Below are positions 8,008-21,756 of a DNA stretch of 64,000 nt, in pieces. Made by a program: the position numbers and the translations under genes. Source of the DNA: Micromonospora matsumotoense (GTDB lineage: Bacteria; Actinomycetota; Actinomycetes; Mycobacteriales; Micromonosporaceae); assembly GCF_900091525.1 (NCBI RefSeq), contig NZ_FMCU01000018.1:1-64000 (forward strand), given 5' to 3'. How positions within the stretch are numbered: the first letter of the stretch is position 1; each line of letters starts with the position of its first letter. Below the pieces are notes generated by a model, which saw nothing but the letters and a program-made list of their open reading frames with translations, searched no databases and was not told where the DNA came from.

Positions 8008-8715
8008 ATGACGAAGAGCTACGAACTGCCGCTGCTGGTGCTGACCGCGGCGACCGGCGCAGTCGACGGCGTCAGCTACCTCGCCCTGGACCGGGTCTTC
8101 ACCGGCAACATGACCGGCAACGTGCTCTTCATCGGCTTCGGGCTGGCCGGGGTGTCCGGCCTGCCGGTGCTCAACAACCTGGTGGCGCTGCTGGCGTTCA
8201 TGCTCGGTGCGGTGCTCGCCGCCCGGTTGACCCGGGATGCGTCGGGGCCGGCGAAGCTGCCCGCCGCCGGCCTGGCCATCCTGGTCGGCGGCAGTGTGCT
8301 GTCGCTCGTCCTGGCCGGGATCTGGCTCGCCACCGGCCCGCCCGCGCACGGCACGATGCTGGTCGTCACCGGGCTACTCGCCCTGGTGCTCGGCGCGCAG
8401 GCCGCGGCGGTCAAGCACATCGGCATCCGGGACCTGTCCACGGTGGTGGTGACGATGACCATGGTGAACCTCTCCACCGACAGCCGGGCCGCCGGTGGTC
8501 CCGGCACGGCGTGGCTCCGACGGTTCGCGGCGATCATCGCGATGGGGCTGGGCGCGTTCGTCTCGGCGGTGCTGACGTTGCGGGTGAACGGGGCGGTGGC
8601 GTTGGTCGTGGCCGGTGTGCTGTTGACGGTCGGCACGGCGTTGATCGCGGTGATCCGCCACCGCGAGGTCGCCGCAGCGTCGATGCCGGGCGGGGCGGCC
8701 CCCACCGGTCCCTGA
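8008..8715 (+). CDS. DUF1275 (YoaK family) integral membrane protein
   Basis: A 235-residue polytopic membrane protein with about six hydrophobic segments, starting at ATG 8008 after GGAAGG. The family signature is clear at the N-terminus: TAATGAVDGVSYLALDRVFTGNMTGN, a glycine-rich first helix with the GNMTGN turn. Function of the family is unproven; a transporter role is often proposed. It is divergent from the repeat protein/JmjC pair and might export or sense something related, but that is only positional. The 147-bp gap after it contains repeated CACGCGCCGGCCCGCC-like runs and no gene. Confidence 0.85.
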   Translation: MTKSYELPLLVLTAATGAVDGVSYLALDRVFTGNMTGNVLFIGFGLAGVSGLPVLNNLVALLAFMLGAVLAARLTRDASGPAKLPAAGLAILVGGSVLSLVLAGIWLATGPPAHGTMLVVTGLLALVLGAQAAAVKHIGIRDLSTVVVTMTMVNLSTDSRAAGGPGTAWLRRFAAIIAMGLGAFVSAVLTLRVNGAVALVVAGVLLTVGTALIAVIRHREVAAASMPGGAAPTGP

Positions 8716-8862
8716 CCCCGGCACCCACCACGCGCCGGCCCGCCACCACGCGCTGACGGCCCGCACCCGGCCACCGGCCCGCCCCGACATGTACTGGCCC
8801 ACCACCACACGCGCCGGCCCGCCGCCTCCACGCGCGCCGGCCCGGCCCACCGCGGTCGGGGT

Positions 8863-9429
8863 TCAGGCCGGCGGGCTGAGTCCCGCCACGGCCATCCGGA
8901 ACAGCCGGTTCGCCCGCGCGGCGGGGTCGGGATGGTGCTCGGTGGCCAGGACGATGCCGACGATCAGCGTGATCAGATCCCCGACCGTGACGTCCGCCGC
9001 GATCGCGCCGTCGCGGACGGCCCGGCGCAGCAGTGGACCGGCCGCCTCCTCCATCGTCGCCGAGCAGCTGTTCTCGTGCACCGGGTCGGCCGGGGCGCCG
9101 TCGTAGGCCAACGCGGCGGCCAGCCCCCGGGCGGCGATGGAGTAGCTGAGCACGCCGTCGAGCCATTCCAGGAGCGCCGTCCGGCTGTCCCCCTGACCGC
9201 TCAACTCCTCGGCGCGGACCCGCAGGGCCTCGACCCGTTCCCGGGAGACCGCCTCCAACAGGGCCCGACGGGTGGGGAAGTGGCGGCGCACGGTCGCCGA
9301 GCCGACTCCTGCGGTACGGGCGATCTGTTCCAGGGACGCGCCGGCGCCGTGCACCGCGACCTCCCGCTCGGCCACGGTGAGGATGCGCGCGTAGTTGCGC
9401 CGGGCGTCGGCGCGCTGGCCTTCGGGCAT
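8863..9429 (-). CDS. TetR family transcriptional regulator
   Basis: A 188-residue DNA-binding repressor. The N-terminal helix-turn-helix (about residues 30-55) reads SLEQIARTAGVGSATVRRHF, followed by the standard RRALLEAV helix and a larger ligand-binding C-terminal domain. It is divergent from an NmrA-type oxidoreductase. The 92-bp intergenic region contains two copies of a GGCGGGCCCCGCC palindrome, which I infer to be its operators; it probably represses both genes. The inducer is unknown. Confidence 0.92.
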   Translation of the reverse strand: MPEGQRADARRNYARILTVAEREVAVHGAGASLEQIARTAGVGSATVRRHFPTRRALLEAVSRERVEALRVRAEELSGQGDSRTALLEWLDGVLSYSIAARGLAAALAYDGAPADPVHENSCSATMEEAAGPLLRRAVRDGAIAADVTVGDLITLIVGIVLATEHHPDPAARANRLFRMAVAGLSPPA

Positions 9430-9445
9430 GGCGTCCCCTCCGAGC

Positions 9446-9507
9446 TTGATAAGTGGCGGGCCCCGCCGTATCGTACCCCGACAGTAAACGGCGGGCCCCG
9501 CCGTTTA
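9446..9507 (+). promoter_or_regulatory. Divergent regulatory region: promoter with two TetR-type operators
   Basis: For the rightward gene a TTGATA -35 (9446-9451), a 17-bp spacer and a TATCGT -10 (9469-9474) are visible. The first GGCGGGCCCCGCC (9455-9467) fills the spacer. The second copy sits in a longer near-palindrome, TAAACGGCGGG and its mirror, at 9485-9507, at or just after the start site. Binding there would block RNA polymerase directly. The first copy lacks the A/T flanks of the second. Confidence 0.75.
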
Positions 9508-9521
9508 ACCGAAGGAGTGCC

Positions 9522-10445
9522 ATGTCCACGATCCCCGCCCCCGTCCTGGTCACCGGTGCCACCGGCCGCCAGGGTGGCGCCACCGTCCGCGCCCTGCGTG
9601 CGGCCGGTGTTCCCGTCCGCGCCCTGGTCCGCGACCCGGCCACCGACCGGGCCCGGGCCGTCGCCGCGCTCGGCGTCGAGCTGGTCACCGGCGATCTGGG
9701 CGACCGCGATTCGGTGGTCCGGGCCGCCGAGGGCGTCCGCGCCGTCTTCTCCGTGCAGATGCCCCCGCTGGGCCCGGCGGGCTTCGACTTCGCCGGCGAG
9801 GTGACCCAGGGCGTCAACCTGGTGGAGGGGGCGCGGGCCGCCGGGGTGCCGCAGTTCGTGCACACCTCCGTCACCGGTGCCGGACAGCACGTCGAGGCGC
9901 CCGGTTGGGCCGACGGGCGGTGGGCGTCGATCGCGCCCACCCTGAACGCCAAGAGCGCGATCCAGGACCGGGTACGGGCGGCCGGCTTCCCGCACTGGAC
10001 GCTGCTCAAGCCGGGCTTCTTCATGGAGAACCTCCTGCCCTCCATGGCGTTCCTGTTCCCGCGCGGCGTCGAGGGCGGCCTGGTCAGCGTCCTGCGCCCG
10101 GAGACCCGGTTGTCGCTGGTCGCGGTGGAGGACATCGGCCGGGCCGCCGCTGCCGCCATCGCCGACCCGCAGCGGTTCGACCGGATCGAGCTGGAGCTGG
10201 CGAGCGACCACCTGTCGATGGCCGAGATCGCCGAGGTGCTCTCCCGGGCGCTGGGCGTCCGGCTGTCCGCGCCGCAGATGACCGAGCGGGAGGCCCTCGC
10301 CGCCGGCATGCCGGCGATGGGCGCCCACCACGAGTGGCTCAACGCGGTGCCCCAACCGGGCCGCCCACGGTACGCGCGGGAACTCGGCCTCCCACTCACC
10401 AGCTTCGACACCTGGGCGCAGGAGCACATGCGGGCGGACGCCTGA
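9522..10445 (+). CDS. NmrA-like NAD(P)-binding oxidoreductase/redox sensor
   Basis: A 307-residue atypical short-chain dehydrogenase. The Rossmann motif VLVTGATGRQGGATVRALRA is at residues 8-27, and the ADPR-type strand VRALVRD follows. The Tyr-x3-Lys pair of true dehydrogenases is not seen; NAKSAIQDRVRAAG lies at the place where many NmrA relatives have lost the Tyr. The C-terminal part holds MENLLPSM and DIGRAAAAAI, typical of the NmrA/HSCARG group. It may act as a quinone or NADPH sensor rather than an enzyme. The start follows GAAGGAG, and TetR control is predicted from the operators just upstream. Confidence 0.9.
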   Translation: MSTIPAPVLVTGATGRQGGATVRALRAAGVPVRALVRDPATDRARAVAALGVELVTGDLGDRDSVVRAAEGVRAVFSVQMPPLGPAGFDFAGEVTQGVNLVEGARAAGVPQFVHTSVTGAGQHVEAPGWADGRWASIAPTLNAKSAIQDRVRAAGFPHWTLLKPGFFMENLLPSMAFLFPRGVEGGLVSVLRPETRLSLVAVEDIGRAAAAAIADPQRFDRIELELASDHLSMAEIAEVLSRALGVRLSAPQMTEREALAAGMPAMGAHHEWLNAVPQPGRPRYARELGLPLTSFDTWAQEHMRADA

Positions 10446-10649
10446 CCCCTCAACCTGGAGCGGGTGGCGTGGAGCCGGCCACCCCGGGCGGGGAGGACCA
10501 AAAACTCTTGTGGGGTTCCTACAACGGTCACCGCTCAGGGTTCGGTGATTACGACATGGCGCTACCGGCCGGCACCCGGAAGGGTGATCGCTGTCGGGGG
10601 TCGATGCCTTGCGGCGCGTACTCGTGGATCTACCGGAGGAGTCGGTCGG

Positions 10650-16115
<5,466 letters not shown>

Positions 16116-16186
16116 CGCCGGCCGGCGGGGTCCGGTAGGCCCCGCCGGTCGACTGACCCGCCGGGACGACCGGCTGACCGGTCGGC

Positions 16187-16282
16187 CGACCCGGCGGGGT
16201 GACGGTCGCTGACCGACCCGCCCGGGTGACGTCGCCAGTCCGGTATGGCTGTCGCTGGTCGACCCGGCGGGGTGACGGTCGC
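16187..16282. repeat. Two 23-bp direct repeats in the carboxylase 3' gap
   Basis: CGACCCGGCGGGGTGACGGT plus CGC occurs at 16187-16209 and again at 16260-16282. They belong to a wider run of CCGGCGGG-rich, slippage-like sequence filling 16116-16340. The 524-bp gap between the convergent carboxylase and ligase genes otherwise holds the hairpin at 16361 and degenerate GGAGCGCAGCC-like repeats at 16500-16640. No gene is seen. Confidence 0.7.
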
Positions 16283-16360
16283 CAGTCCGGCGGGCCTACC
16301 GACGGGCCGCAACTGCGGCCCGAACTGCCGGAGCCGACCGGCCTGGGAGTGGTTGTCGTG

Positions 16361-16412
16361 GACAGCGTTATGCCGCACCGTCATATTCATGACGCTGCGG
16401 CATAACGCTGTC
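16361..16412. terminator. Long hairpin, 24-bp arms with one mismatch
   Basis: Arms 16361-16384 and 16389-16412 pair with a single mismatch around a 4-nt loop (ATTC, or GAAT on the other strand). It lies between two convergent genes, as expected for a bidirectional terminator. The segment ATATGACGGTGCGGCAT next to the GAAT loop is shared with the hairpin at 2493-2530, where the loop is also GAAT. Confidence 0.65.
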
Positions 16413-16639
16413 TGCGCATCCTGACGTCGGGTCGGGTCGGGTCGGCACGGGACGGCCGCCGCAGTGAGGAGCGGCAGGCAGCAGAGCAGCCGGCTGCCGG
16501 GGACACCTGGCGCCGGAGGCAGCGCCCGGACCGGCCGCCGGAGCGCCGGCACCCAGACAGCCCGCCGGGACCGGTCGGAGCGCAGCCCGGCAGAACCGAT
16601 CAGGGCGCAGCCGGCCGCCGAGCGACCGGTGCGCAGCCG

Positions 16640-18292
16640 TCAGCCCGTCGCGGACGCCCCGGCGTCGGCCAGCAGCCGCTGGCGCATCAGGAACTTGCGG
16701 ACCTTGCCCGTCGGACCCATCACCACGCCGTCGTCGGGCACCGTGACCACCCGCCGGAGCGTCCCGCCGACCACCGGTCCGAGCGCGGCGCGGACCTGGT
16801 CGGCGCGGTCGAGCGCCGGATCGGCGTCCCCGGCGAGCAGGAGCAGCACCTCGGTCACGGTGCCCTCGTCGGCCTCCTGAACCGCGATGACGGTGCAGTC
16901 ACGCACGTCCGGGCAGTGCTTCAGGATGCGCTCCTCGGACAGCGCCGTGTAAAGCCAGTTGCCGTCACCCAGGTCGACCGCGTCGCTGGCCCGGTCGACA
17001 TGGTGGTAGTTGCCCTCCGGGTCGCGGTACATCAGGTCGCCGGTCAGGTAGTAGCCGTTGAGCCGGGTGCGGTAGGTGTTGACCGAGTCGTTCCAGTACC
17101 CGATCGCCAGCGTCGGTGACTTGAGCCCGACGTGGCCCACCTCCCCCTCGGCGACCTCCTGGCCCGTCGTCACGTCGAGCAGGGCGATCTGCGCGAACGG
17201 GTACGGCTTGCCGACGCAGCGGTCGTAGCGGTCGCTGCCGAGGCGGTGGCTGATCCGGAACGCGCCGTGGCCCATCTCGGTGGAGCCGAGCATGTCGACG
17301 AACTTGGAACCGGGCACGTCGACCATGCCGTCCCGGGTGTACGCCGGGTGACTGCCGACGGCGACCAGCCGCCGGACATGTGACTCGTGGGCGCAGTCCC
17401 CGGTGTTGAACCAGTTGCGCACCGAGCTCAGGTCACGGGTGGTCAGGTCGTACCGGGCCAGCTCCGACCAGGTCACCGCGAAGCCGAAGACGCCGGTCGG
17501 CCGCCAACGTTCGATGGCGTCGATGATCGTCTCGGCGCTGCGTGCGAACGGGCCACCCTGCGCAGACAGGTAGAGCAGCTGGTAACCGTTGCAGAGCGCC
17601 TGGTTGACGGTGATGATGCCGGCGGTGTGCGCGGCCGGCAGGACGGAGAGTTCCCGCACCTCGCCGTACGGGCGGGACTCGGTGAGCCGGACCGCCCGGA
17701 TGGCGGCGAACAGCCCGTGGTGCGAGTGGGCGATCGCGGCCGGCACCCGGGTGGTGCCCGACGAGTGGGTGATGGCGACCGGGTCCTCGGGGTGGTGGCG
17801 GTAGTGCGGTGGGGCCTGGTCGGGATCGCCGGTGCCGGTCTCCGCGGCGTCGCCCAGGATCGGCACCCCGAGGTCGTGCTCGCGCAGCGCGGCGTGGTCG
17901 GCGTCGATGACGACCCCGACGCCGCGCAGCCGTCGGATGAACTCGGCCGCCAACTCGATCGGCATGTTGCCGTTCATCAGGGCCGGGATCGCACCGAGCC
18001 AGTTGAGGGCCAGGAAGTTGAGGAACACGTCGGGCGCGGACGTCACATAGACCGCGACCGGGTCGCGCCGGCCGATGCCCCGTCGCCGGAACCAGTCCGC
18101 CCGGGCGGCCACCCGGGCGGTCAGGGTGGCCAGTGACAACGGCGTCCAGGCCGGAATCCCGTCCACGTCGACGTCGAAGGTCACCCGCGGCATGTCCGGG
18201 TCGGCACCGTGCTCGGCCAGCCGGAGCAGGACGTTGCCGGCCCCCAGCTCCATGTCGGCCGCCAGCGTCGCCCGGAAGTTGTCGGCACCCAA
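16640..18292 (-). CDS. AMP-dependent acyl-CoA synthetase/ligase-like protein
   Basis: ANL-superfamily adenylating enzyme of 550 residues, expected to activate a carboxylic acid as acyl-AMP and pass it to CoA or a carrier protein. A TTG start at 18292 is preferred because GAGGAG lies eight bases upstream; an ATG at 18253 is the alternative. Visible motifs are A3 THSSGTTRVPAA, A5 LGSTEMG, A7 YYLTGDL and the C-terminal GPTGKVRKFL with the catalytic Lys. The A3 loop normally reads SSGTTGxPK; here Gly is Arg and the Lys is Ala, so the phosphate-binding loop is altered. The DRASD stretch at A8 is also unusual. It sits between the carboxylase and the exporter and may load an acyl unit for the pathway. 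Confidence 0.85.
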   Translation of the reverse strand: MGADNFRATLAADMELGAGNVLLRLAEHGADPDMPRVTFDVDVDGIPAWTPLSLATLTARVAARADWFRRRGIGRRDPVAVYVTSAPDVFLNFLALNWLGAIPALMNGNMPIELAAEFIRRLRGVGVVIDADHAALREHDLGVPILGDAAETGTGDPDQAPPHYRHHPEDPVAITHSSGTTRVPAAIAHSHHGLFAAIRAVRLTESRPYGEVRELSVLPAAHTAGIITVNQALCNGYQLLYLSAQGGPFARSAETIIDAIERWRPTGVFGFAVTWSELARYDLTTRDLSSVRNWFNTGDCAHESHVRRLVAVGSHPAYTRDGMVDVPGSKFVDMLGSTEMGHGAFRISHRLGSDRYDRCVGKPYPFAQIALLDVTTGQEVAEGEVGHVGLKSPTLAIGYWNDSVNTYRTRLNGYYLTGDLMYRDPEGNYHHVDRASDAVDLGDGNWLYTALSEERILKHCPDVRDCTVIAVQEADEGTVTEVLLLLAGDADPALDRADQVRAALGPVVGGTLRRVVTVPDDGVVMGPTGKVRKFLMRQRLLADAGASATG

Positions 18293-18465
18293 CGAGTTGT
18301 CTCCTCACCTGACACGCTCACGGTCGCCGCACCCCGGCGCGACGGCCGATCTGGGACACGCTCAGGCTAGAGCGCGGACCACCGGCAGACAATGGCCAAC
18401 ATCAATCCTGGGTACGCCGGCCCGGTATCCGCCCGTCGCAGGCCACGATCCGCCCCGGCAGGGCC

Positions 18466-18591
18466 GCGAACCGCAGCCGTCGGATCGCGAACCGAAGCCG
18501 TCAGATCGCGAACCGCAGCCATCGGACCGCGAACCGCAGCCGTCAGTTCGCGATCCGCAGGCGTCGGACCGCGAACCGCAGCCGTCAGGAG
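18466..18591. repeat. Six tandem 21-bp repeats reaching the ABC permease stop codon
   Basis: Six head-to-tail units of 21 bp with consensus GCGAACCGCAGCCGTCRGAYC begin at 18466, 18487, 18508, 18529, 18550 and 18571. The last unit includes the TGA of the permease gene (18585-18587). Unit length is a multiple of three, so both strands stay open across it, but codon bias there is poor and I do not call a gene. It may be slippage-derived and could affect the 3' end of the exporter mRNA. Confidence 0.85.
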
Positions 18592-19349
18592 ACCTCGCGG
18601 TTGAACAGGTGCGACGACCAGACCAGACTGACCGCCGCCAGCCCGATCATGATGAGCGCGCCCTGCCACACCACGGGTTGGCCGATCTGACCGTTGAACA
18701 GCGCCCGCATGCCGTTTGTCGCCCAGGCGAACGGATTCCAGAACGCGACCTGCTGGATCCACAGTGGTGCCAGCACGAGCGGGATGAGCACCCCGGCGAG
18801 CAGCGAGATCGGCTGACCGACGGTGTTGACCAGCACGCCGAGGCTGTTCTCGTTGCGCACCAACAGCGCGATGTCGTACGAGATCGAGGTGCTCAGCAGC
18901 ACCATCACCGACAGCAGGGCATACGAGATGAGCAGGTTGCCCAGGTGCACCCGCAGCCCGAACGGCAGCGCCACCAGCGTGATGATCACCGCCTGCACCA
19001 CGTTCAGGCAGACGTGCATCAGGGCCCGGCCCAGCAGCAGCGCGGTACGGCTGACCGGGGTCACCCGGCACCGGTCGATGATGCCGGCGCGCAGGGCGCT
19101 CAGCAGCCCGTAACCGGCGAACAGCCCACCGAACAGGCCCATCGCCACGAACAGTCCGGGCACGTAGATGCGGTAGGCGTCCGCGTACGAGGAGGCGCCC
19201 TGGTCGACCATCACCACCTTGAGGAACGGGGCGAACAGGACCAGGTAGGTGATCGGCTGGGCCAGACTGAACGCCACCATCACCGGGTTGCGCACCATCA
19301 GGCCGACCTCCTGCTGGAAGATCAGCCAGGTGTCGCGGACCAGTTTCAC
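18585..19349 (-). CDS. ABC-2 type exporter permease (DrrB-like)
   Basis: A 254-residue integral membrane subunit of an efflux pump, with about six TM segments and a long first cytoplasmic stretch (DTWLIFQQEVGLMVRNPVMV). The GTG at 19349 is chosen because AGGAG lies five bases before it. A GTG at 19376 would overlap the ATPase stop (GTGA) but has no better ribosome site. ABC-2/DrrB family features include the QPITYLVLFAPFLKV region and the VTPVSRTALLLGR motif. It pairs with the ATPase gene immediately upstream and probably exports the product of the surrounding cluster, giving self-resistance. Confidence 0.92.
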   Translation of the reverse strand: MKLVRDTWLIFQQEVGLMVRNPVMVAFSLAQPITYLVLFAPFLKVVMVDQGASSYADAYRIYVPGLFVAMGLFGGLFAGYGLLSALRAGIIDRCRVTPVSRTALLLGRALMHVCLNVVQAVIITLVALPFGLRVHLGNLLISYALLSVMVLLSTSISYDIALLVRNENSLGVLVNTVGQPISLLAGVLIPLVLAPLWIQQVAFWNPFAWATNGMRALFNGQIGQPVVWQGALIMIGLAAVSLVWSSHLFNREVS

Positions 19350-19372
19350 TGCGGCTCCTCTCGCACCGGCGG

Positions 19373-20353
19373 TCACTCCTCGAGCGAGCGGCCGGTCTTG
19401 GCCAGGAAGACGTCGTCGAGGCTGGGGCGGCGGGCCTCGATCGCCCCGGGCTCGATCCCCCGGCCCAACAGGGTGCGCATGATCTGCGGGATGGCCGTCG
19501 CGGCACTGTCCACATAGAGCCGCAGGGTCCCGTCGACGGCCTCCGACGAGCGCACGTACGGCTGCTCGGCCAGCAGCTTCGTGGCCACCGGGAGATCGGT
19601 GTCGACGGCGTCGTCCACGACGTCGGCCCGGGTGAGGTCGACCGCCACCACGTCCCCGGAGATCTCCCGCTTGAGATCCGACGGGGTGCCCTCGGCGACG
19701 ATCAGGCCACCGTCGATGATGGACACCCGGTCACACAGGGTGTCGGCCTCGTCGAGGTAGTGCGTGGTGAGGAAGACGGTCATCCCCTCCGCACGCAACC
19801 GCCGGACCTCCTGCCACATCCGGACCCGGCTCGGCGGGTCCAGCCCGGCGGTCGGCTCGTCGAGGAAGATGACCTGGGGTGAGTGGATGACCCCGAGCGC
19901 GACGTCGAGCCGCCGCCGCTGCCCACCGGAGTACGTCCTGATCCGGCGGTCGGCGAAGTCGTCGAGCTGGAACGCTCCGATCGCCGCCTCGGCCCGGCGC
20001 TGCGCCTCGGCCTTGCCGAAGCCGTACAACCGGGCCTGGAGCACCAGGTCACGGCGGGCGGTCGAGTCCTCGTAGGTGCCGCTGGCCTGGGCCACGAAGC
20101 CGATCTGCCGGCGGACCTGGGCGGGGGTCCGCAACAGGTCGACACCCGCGATCGTGGCCCGGCCCCCGTCGGGCCGGATCAGCGTGGCCAGCATCCTCAT
20201 GGTGGTGGACTTGCCCGCGCCGTTGGGCCCGAGGAAGCCGACGATCTCGCCGCGCCCCACCGCGAAGTCGACCCCCCGCACCGCCTCGACGGTGCTGGCG
20301 CTGCGACCACGCCCGACCCGGTAGGACTTACGGAGGCCGGTGGCCTCGATCAT
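19373..20353 (-). CDS. ABC transporter ATPase (DrrA-like)
   Basis: The 326-residue ATP-hydrolysing subunit of the efflux pump. Walker A is GPNGAGKSTT (about 43-52), the signature is YSGGQRRRLD and Walker B is VIFLDEPTAGLDP, followed by the switch His in LTTHYLDEAD. After about residue 230 comes the DrrA-type C-terminal extension ending SLDDVFLAKTGRSLEE. GGAGG stands four bases before the ATG. It forms an operon with the permease downstream. DrrA-family pumps export antibiotics such as daunorubicin; the substrate here is inferred from context only. Confidence 0.95.
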   Translation of the reverse strand: MIEATGLRKSYRVGRGRSASTVEAVRGVDFAVGRGEIVGFLGPNGAGKSTTMRMLATLIRPDGGRATIAGVDLLRTPAQVRRQIGFVAQASGTYEDSTARRDLVLQARLYGFGKAEAQRRAEAAIGAFQLDDFADRRIRTYSGGQRRRLDVALGVIHSPQVIFLDEPTAGLDPPSRVRMWQEVRRLRAEGMTVFLTTHYLDEADTLCDRVSIIDGGLIVAEGTPSDLKREISGDVVAVDLTRADVVDDAVDTDLPVATKLLAEQPYVRSSEAVDGTLRLYVDSAATAIPQIMRTLLGRGIEPGAIEARRPSLDDVFLAKTGRSLEE

Positions 20354-20432
20354 CGAGCCTCCTCGTGCGGCGACGACGCCGGGCCACGTCGGTGTCGTCC
20401 ATGGACGGCGACCCCCGCGCGGGTGCGTCAGG

Positions 20433-21620
20433 TCAGGCTAGTGTGGCCGTACCCGTAGGACAATGGTCGATGTGTCCACCGGCCAGGGCGGCGAGGTGCC
20501 GGGCCGCCGCGACCGCACCGCCGGCGGCGGCGAACGACTCGCCGACCCGACGGGCCTGCGCCCGGTGGCCCGGTTCGTCGAGCACGGCGGTGAGCGCGGC
20601 GGTGAGCTCCGCCGGGGTGGCCGACCCGAACGAGACCTCGATGCCGGCGCCCGCGTCGGTCACCTGCCGGGCCACCATCGGGTGGTCGTGCCGGATCGGC
20701 GCGACGACCACCGGGACGCCGTGGGCCAGCGCCTCGGTCACCGTCCCCAGCCCGCCGTGGGAGACCACCGCGTCGAGGTGGGGCATCAGCTCCAGCACCG
20801 GCACCCGGGGGGCGACCAGCACGTGCGCGGGCGGGTCGGGCAGCACGTCGGCCGAGGCGGTGAGCACCACCTGCACCCGGTCGGCGAGCGGCGCCGTGGC
20901 CGCAAGTATCCGCTGGAAGAAGTCCCGCGCCAGGTGCTCGGCCATCGTCCCGACGGTCACCAGGACGTGCCGGCGGGCCGGGTCCCAGGCGTCCCAGGCG
21001 AAGGCCGGCGCGTCGGGACGGTGGCCCAGGGCCGGGCCGGTCAGCACGCACCGCGCCGGCAGCGGCGTCGTGCCGGTCAACGCCGTGCTGGTCAGGCCGA
21101 TCACCAGGTACGGCGAGAAGCGCAGGTCGATCGTCTCGTCGACCGGCAGGTCGGTCAGCGCCCAGACCCGGGTGAGCTGGCTGCGTACCCACTCGTCGAA
21201 CTCGGGTAGTTCCCGGGCCGGCGGGGTGAGTTCCAGGGTGCCGACGCAGAAGGTGGCCCACGGCACCCCGTGCCGGTGCGCGGCCAGCGCACCGGCCATC
21301 GCGTACTGGTCGACGACGGCGACGTCCGGCCGGTAGTGCGCGACGGCCTGGTCGGCGGCGTCGCGGATGAACCGGTTGACCGGCAGCACGTGCCCCTCCC
21401 AGAGGCTGCGCACCGAGGCCATGCCGGTGTCACCGCCGTTGCGGAAGTACCGCTTGCCGGTCGGGTAGAGCGTCGCGTCGGGGCCGATCAGCGGCCGTAG
21501 GTCGCTGCGGGGCCCGCACCAGGCCACCTCGTGCCCGGCGGCCTGGAGCGCCTGGCCGATGGCGAGCGGCGCGTTGAGGTGGGACGCCACCGGCAGCACG
21601 ACGATCAGGAAGCGGGCCAC
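20433..21620 (-). CDS. GT-B (GT1 family) glycosyltransferase
   Basis: A 395-residue transferase that moves a sugar from an NDP-sugar to a small molecule. The GTG start gives VARFLIVVLPVASHLNAPLAIG, the classical first strand and loop with the base-like His. The C-terminal NDP-sugar site reads SHGGLGTVTEALAHGVPVVV followed by PIRHDHPMVARQV. This is the macrolide/UGT-like group. No deoxysugar biosynthesis genes occur in the window, so the donor is either a common sugar or made elsewhere. It is transcribed towards the exporter genes with only 79 bp between and diverges from the KAS III genes. No clear ribosome site is seen before the GTG. Confidence 0.92.
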   Translation of the reverse strand: MARFLIVVLPVASHLNAPLAIGQALQAAGHEVAWCGPRSDLRPLIGPDATLYPTGKRYFRNGGDTGMASVRSLWEGHVLPVNRFIRDAADQAVAHYRPDVAVVDQYAMAGALAAHRHGVPWATFCVGTLELTPPARELPEFDEWVRSQLTRVWALTDLPVDETIDLRFSPYLVIGLTSTALTGTTPLPARCVLTGPALGHRPDAPAFAWDAWDPARRHVLVTVGTMAEHLARDFFQRILAATAPLADRVQVVLTASADVLPDPPAHVLVAPRVPVLELMPHLDAVVSHGGLGTVTEALAHGVPVVVAPIRHDHPMVARQVTDAGAGIEVSFGSATPAELTAALTAVLDEPGHRAQARRVGESFAAAGGAVAAARHLAALAGGHIDHCPTGTATLA

Positions 21621-21756
21621 GTCGATATTGTGGCACGTACGCGTTGACACCGGCGGATGCCGCTGATGGGATTCAGCGCGTGGCGGTCGACGACGGACGA
21701 ATGCGGGTGACACCGTCCACTGTGGGTGGGGTCCGGTCGACGCCGGCCCCACCCGG

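Noticed and set aside
18466..18591. 21-bp tandem array, considered as a small repeat-protein gene
   Set aside because: Open in phase but without a ribosome site, start context or codon bias; kept as a DNA repeat only.
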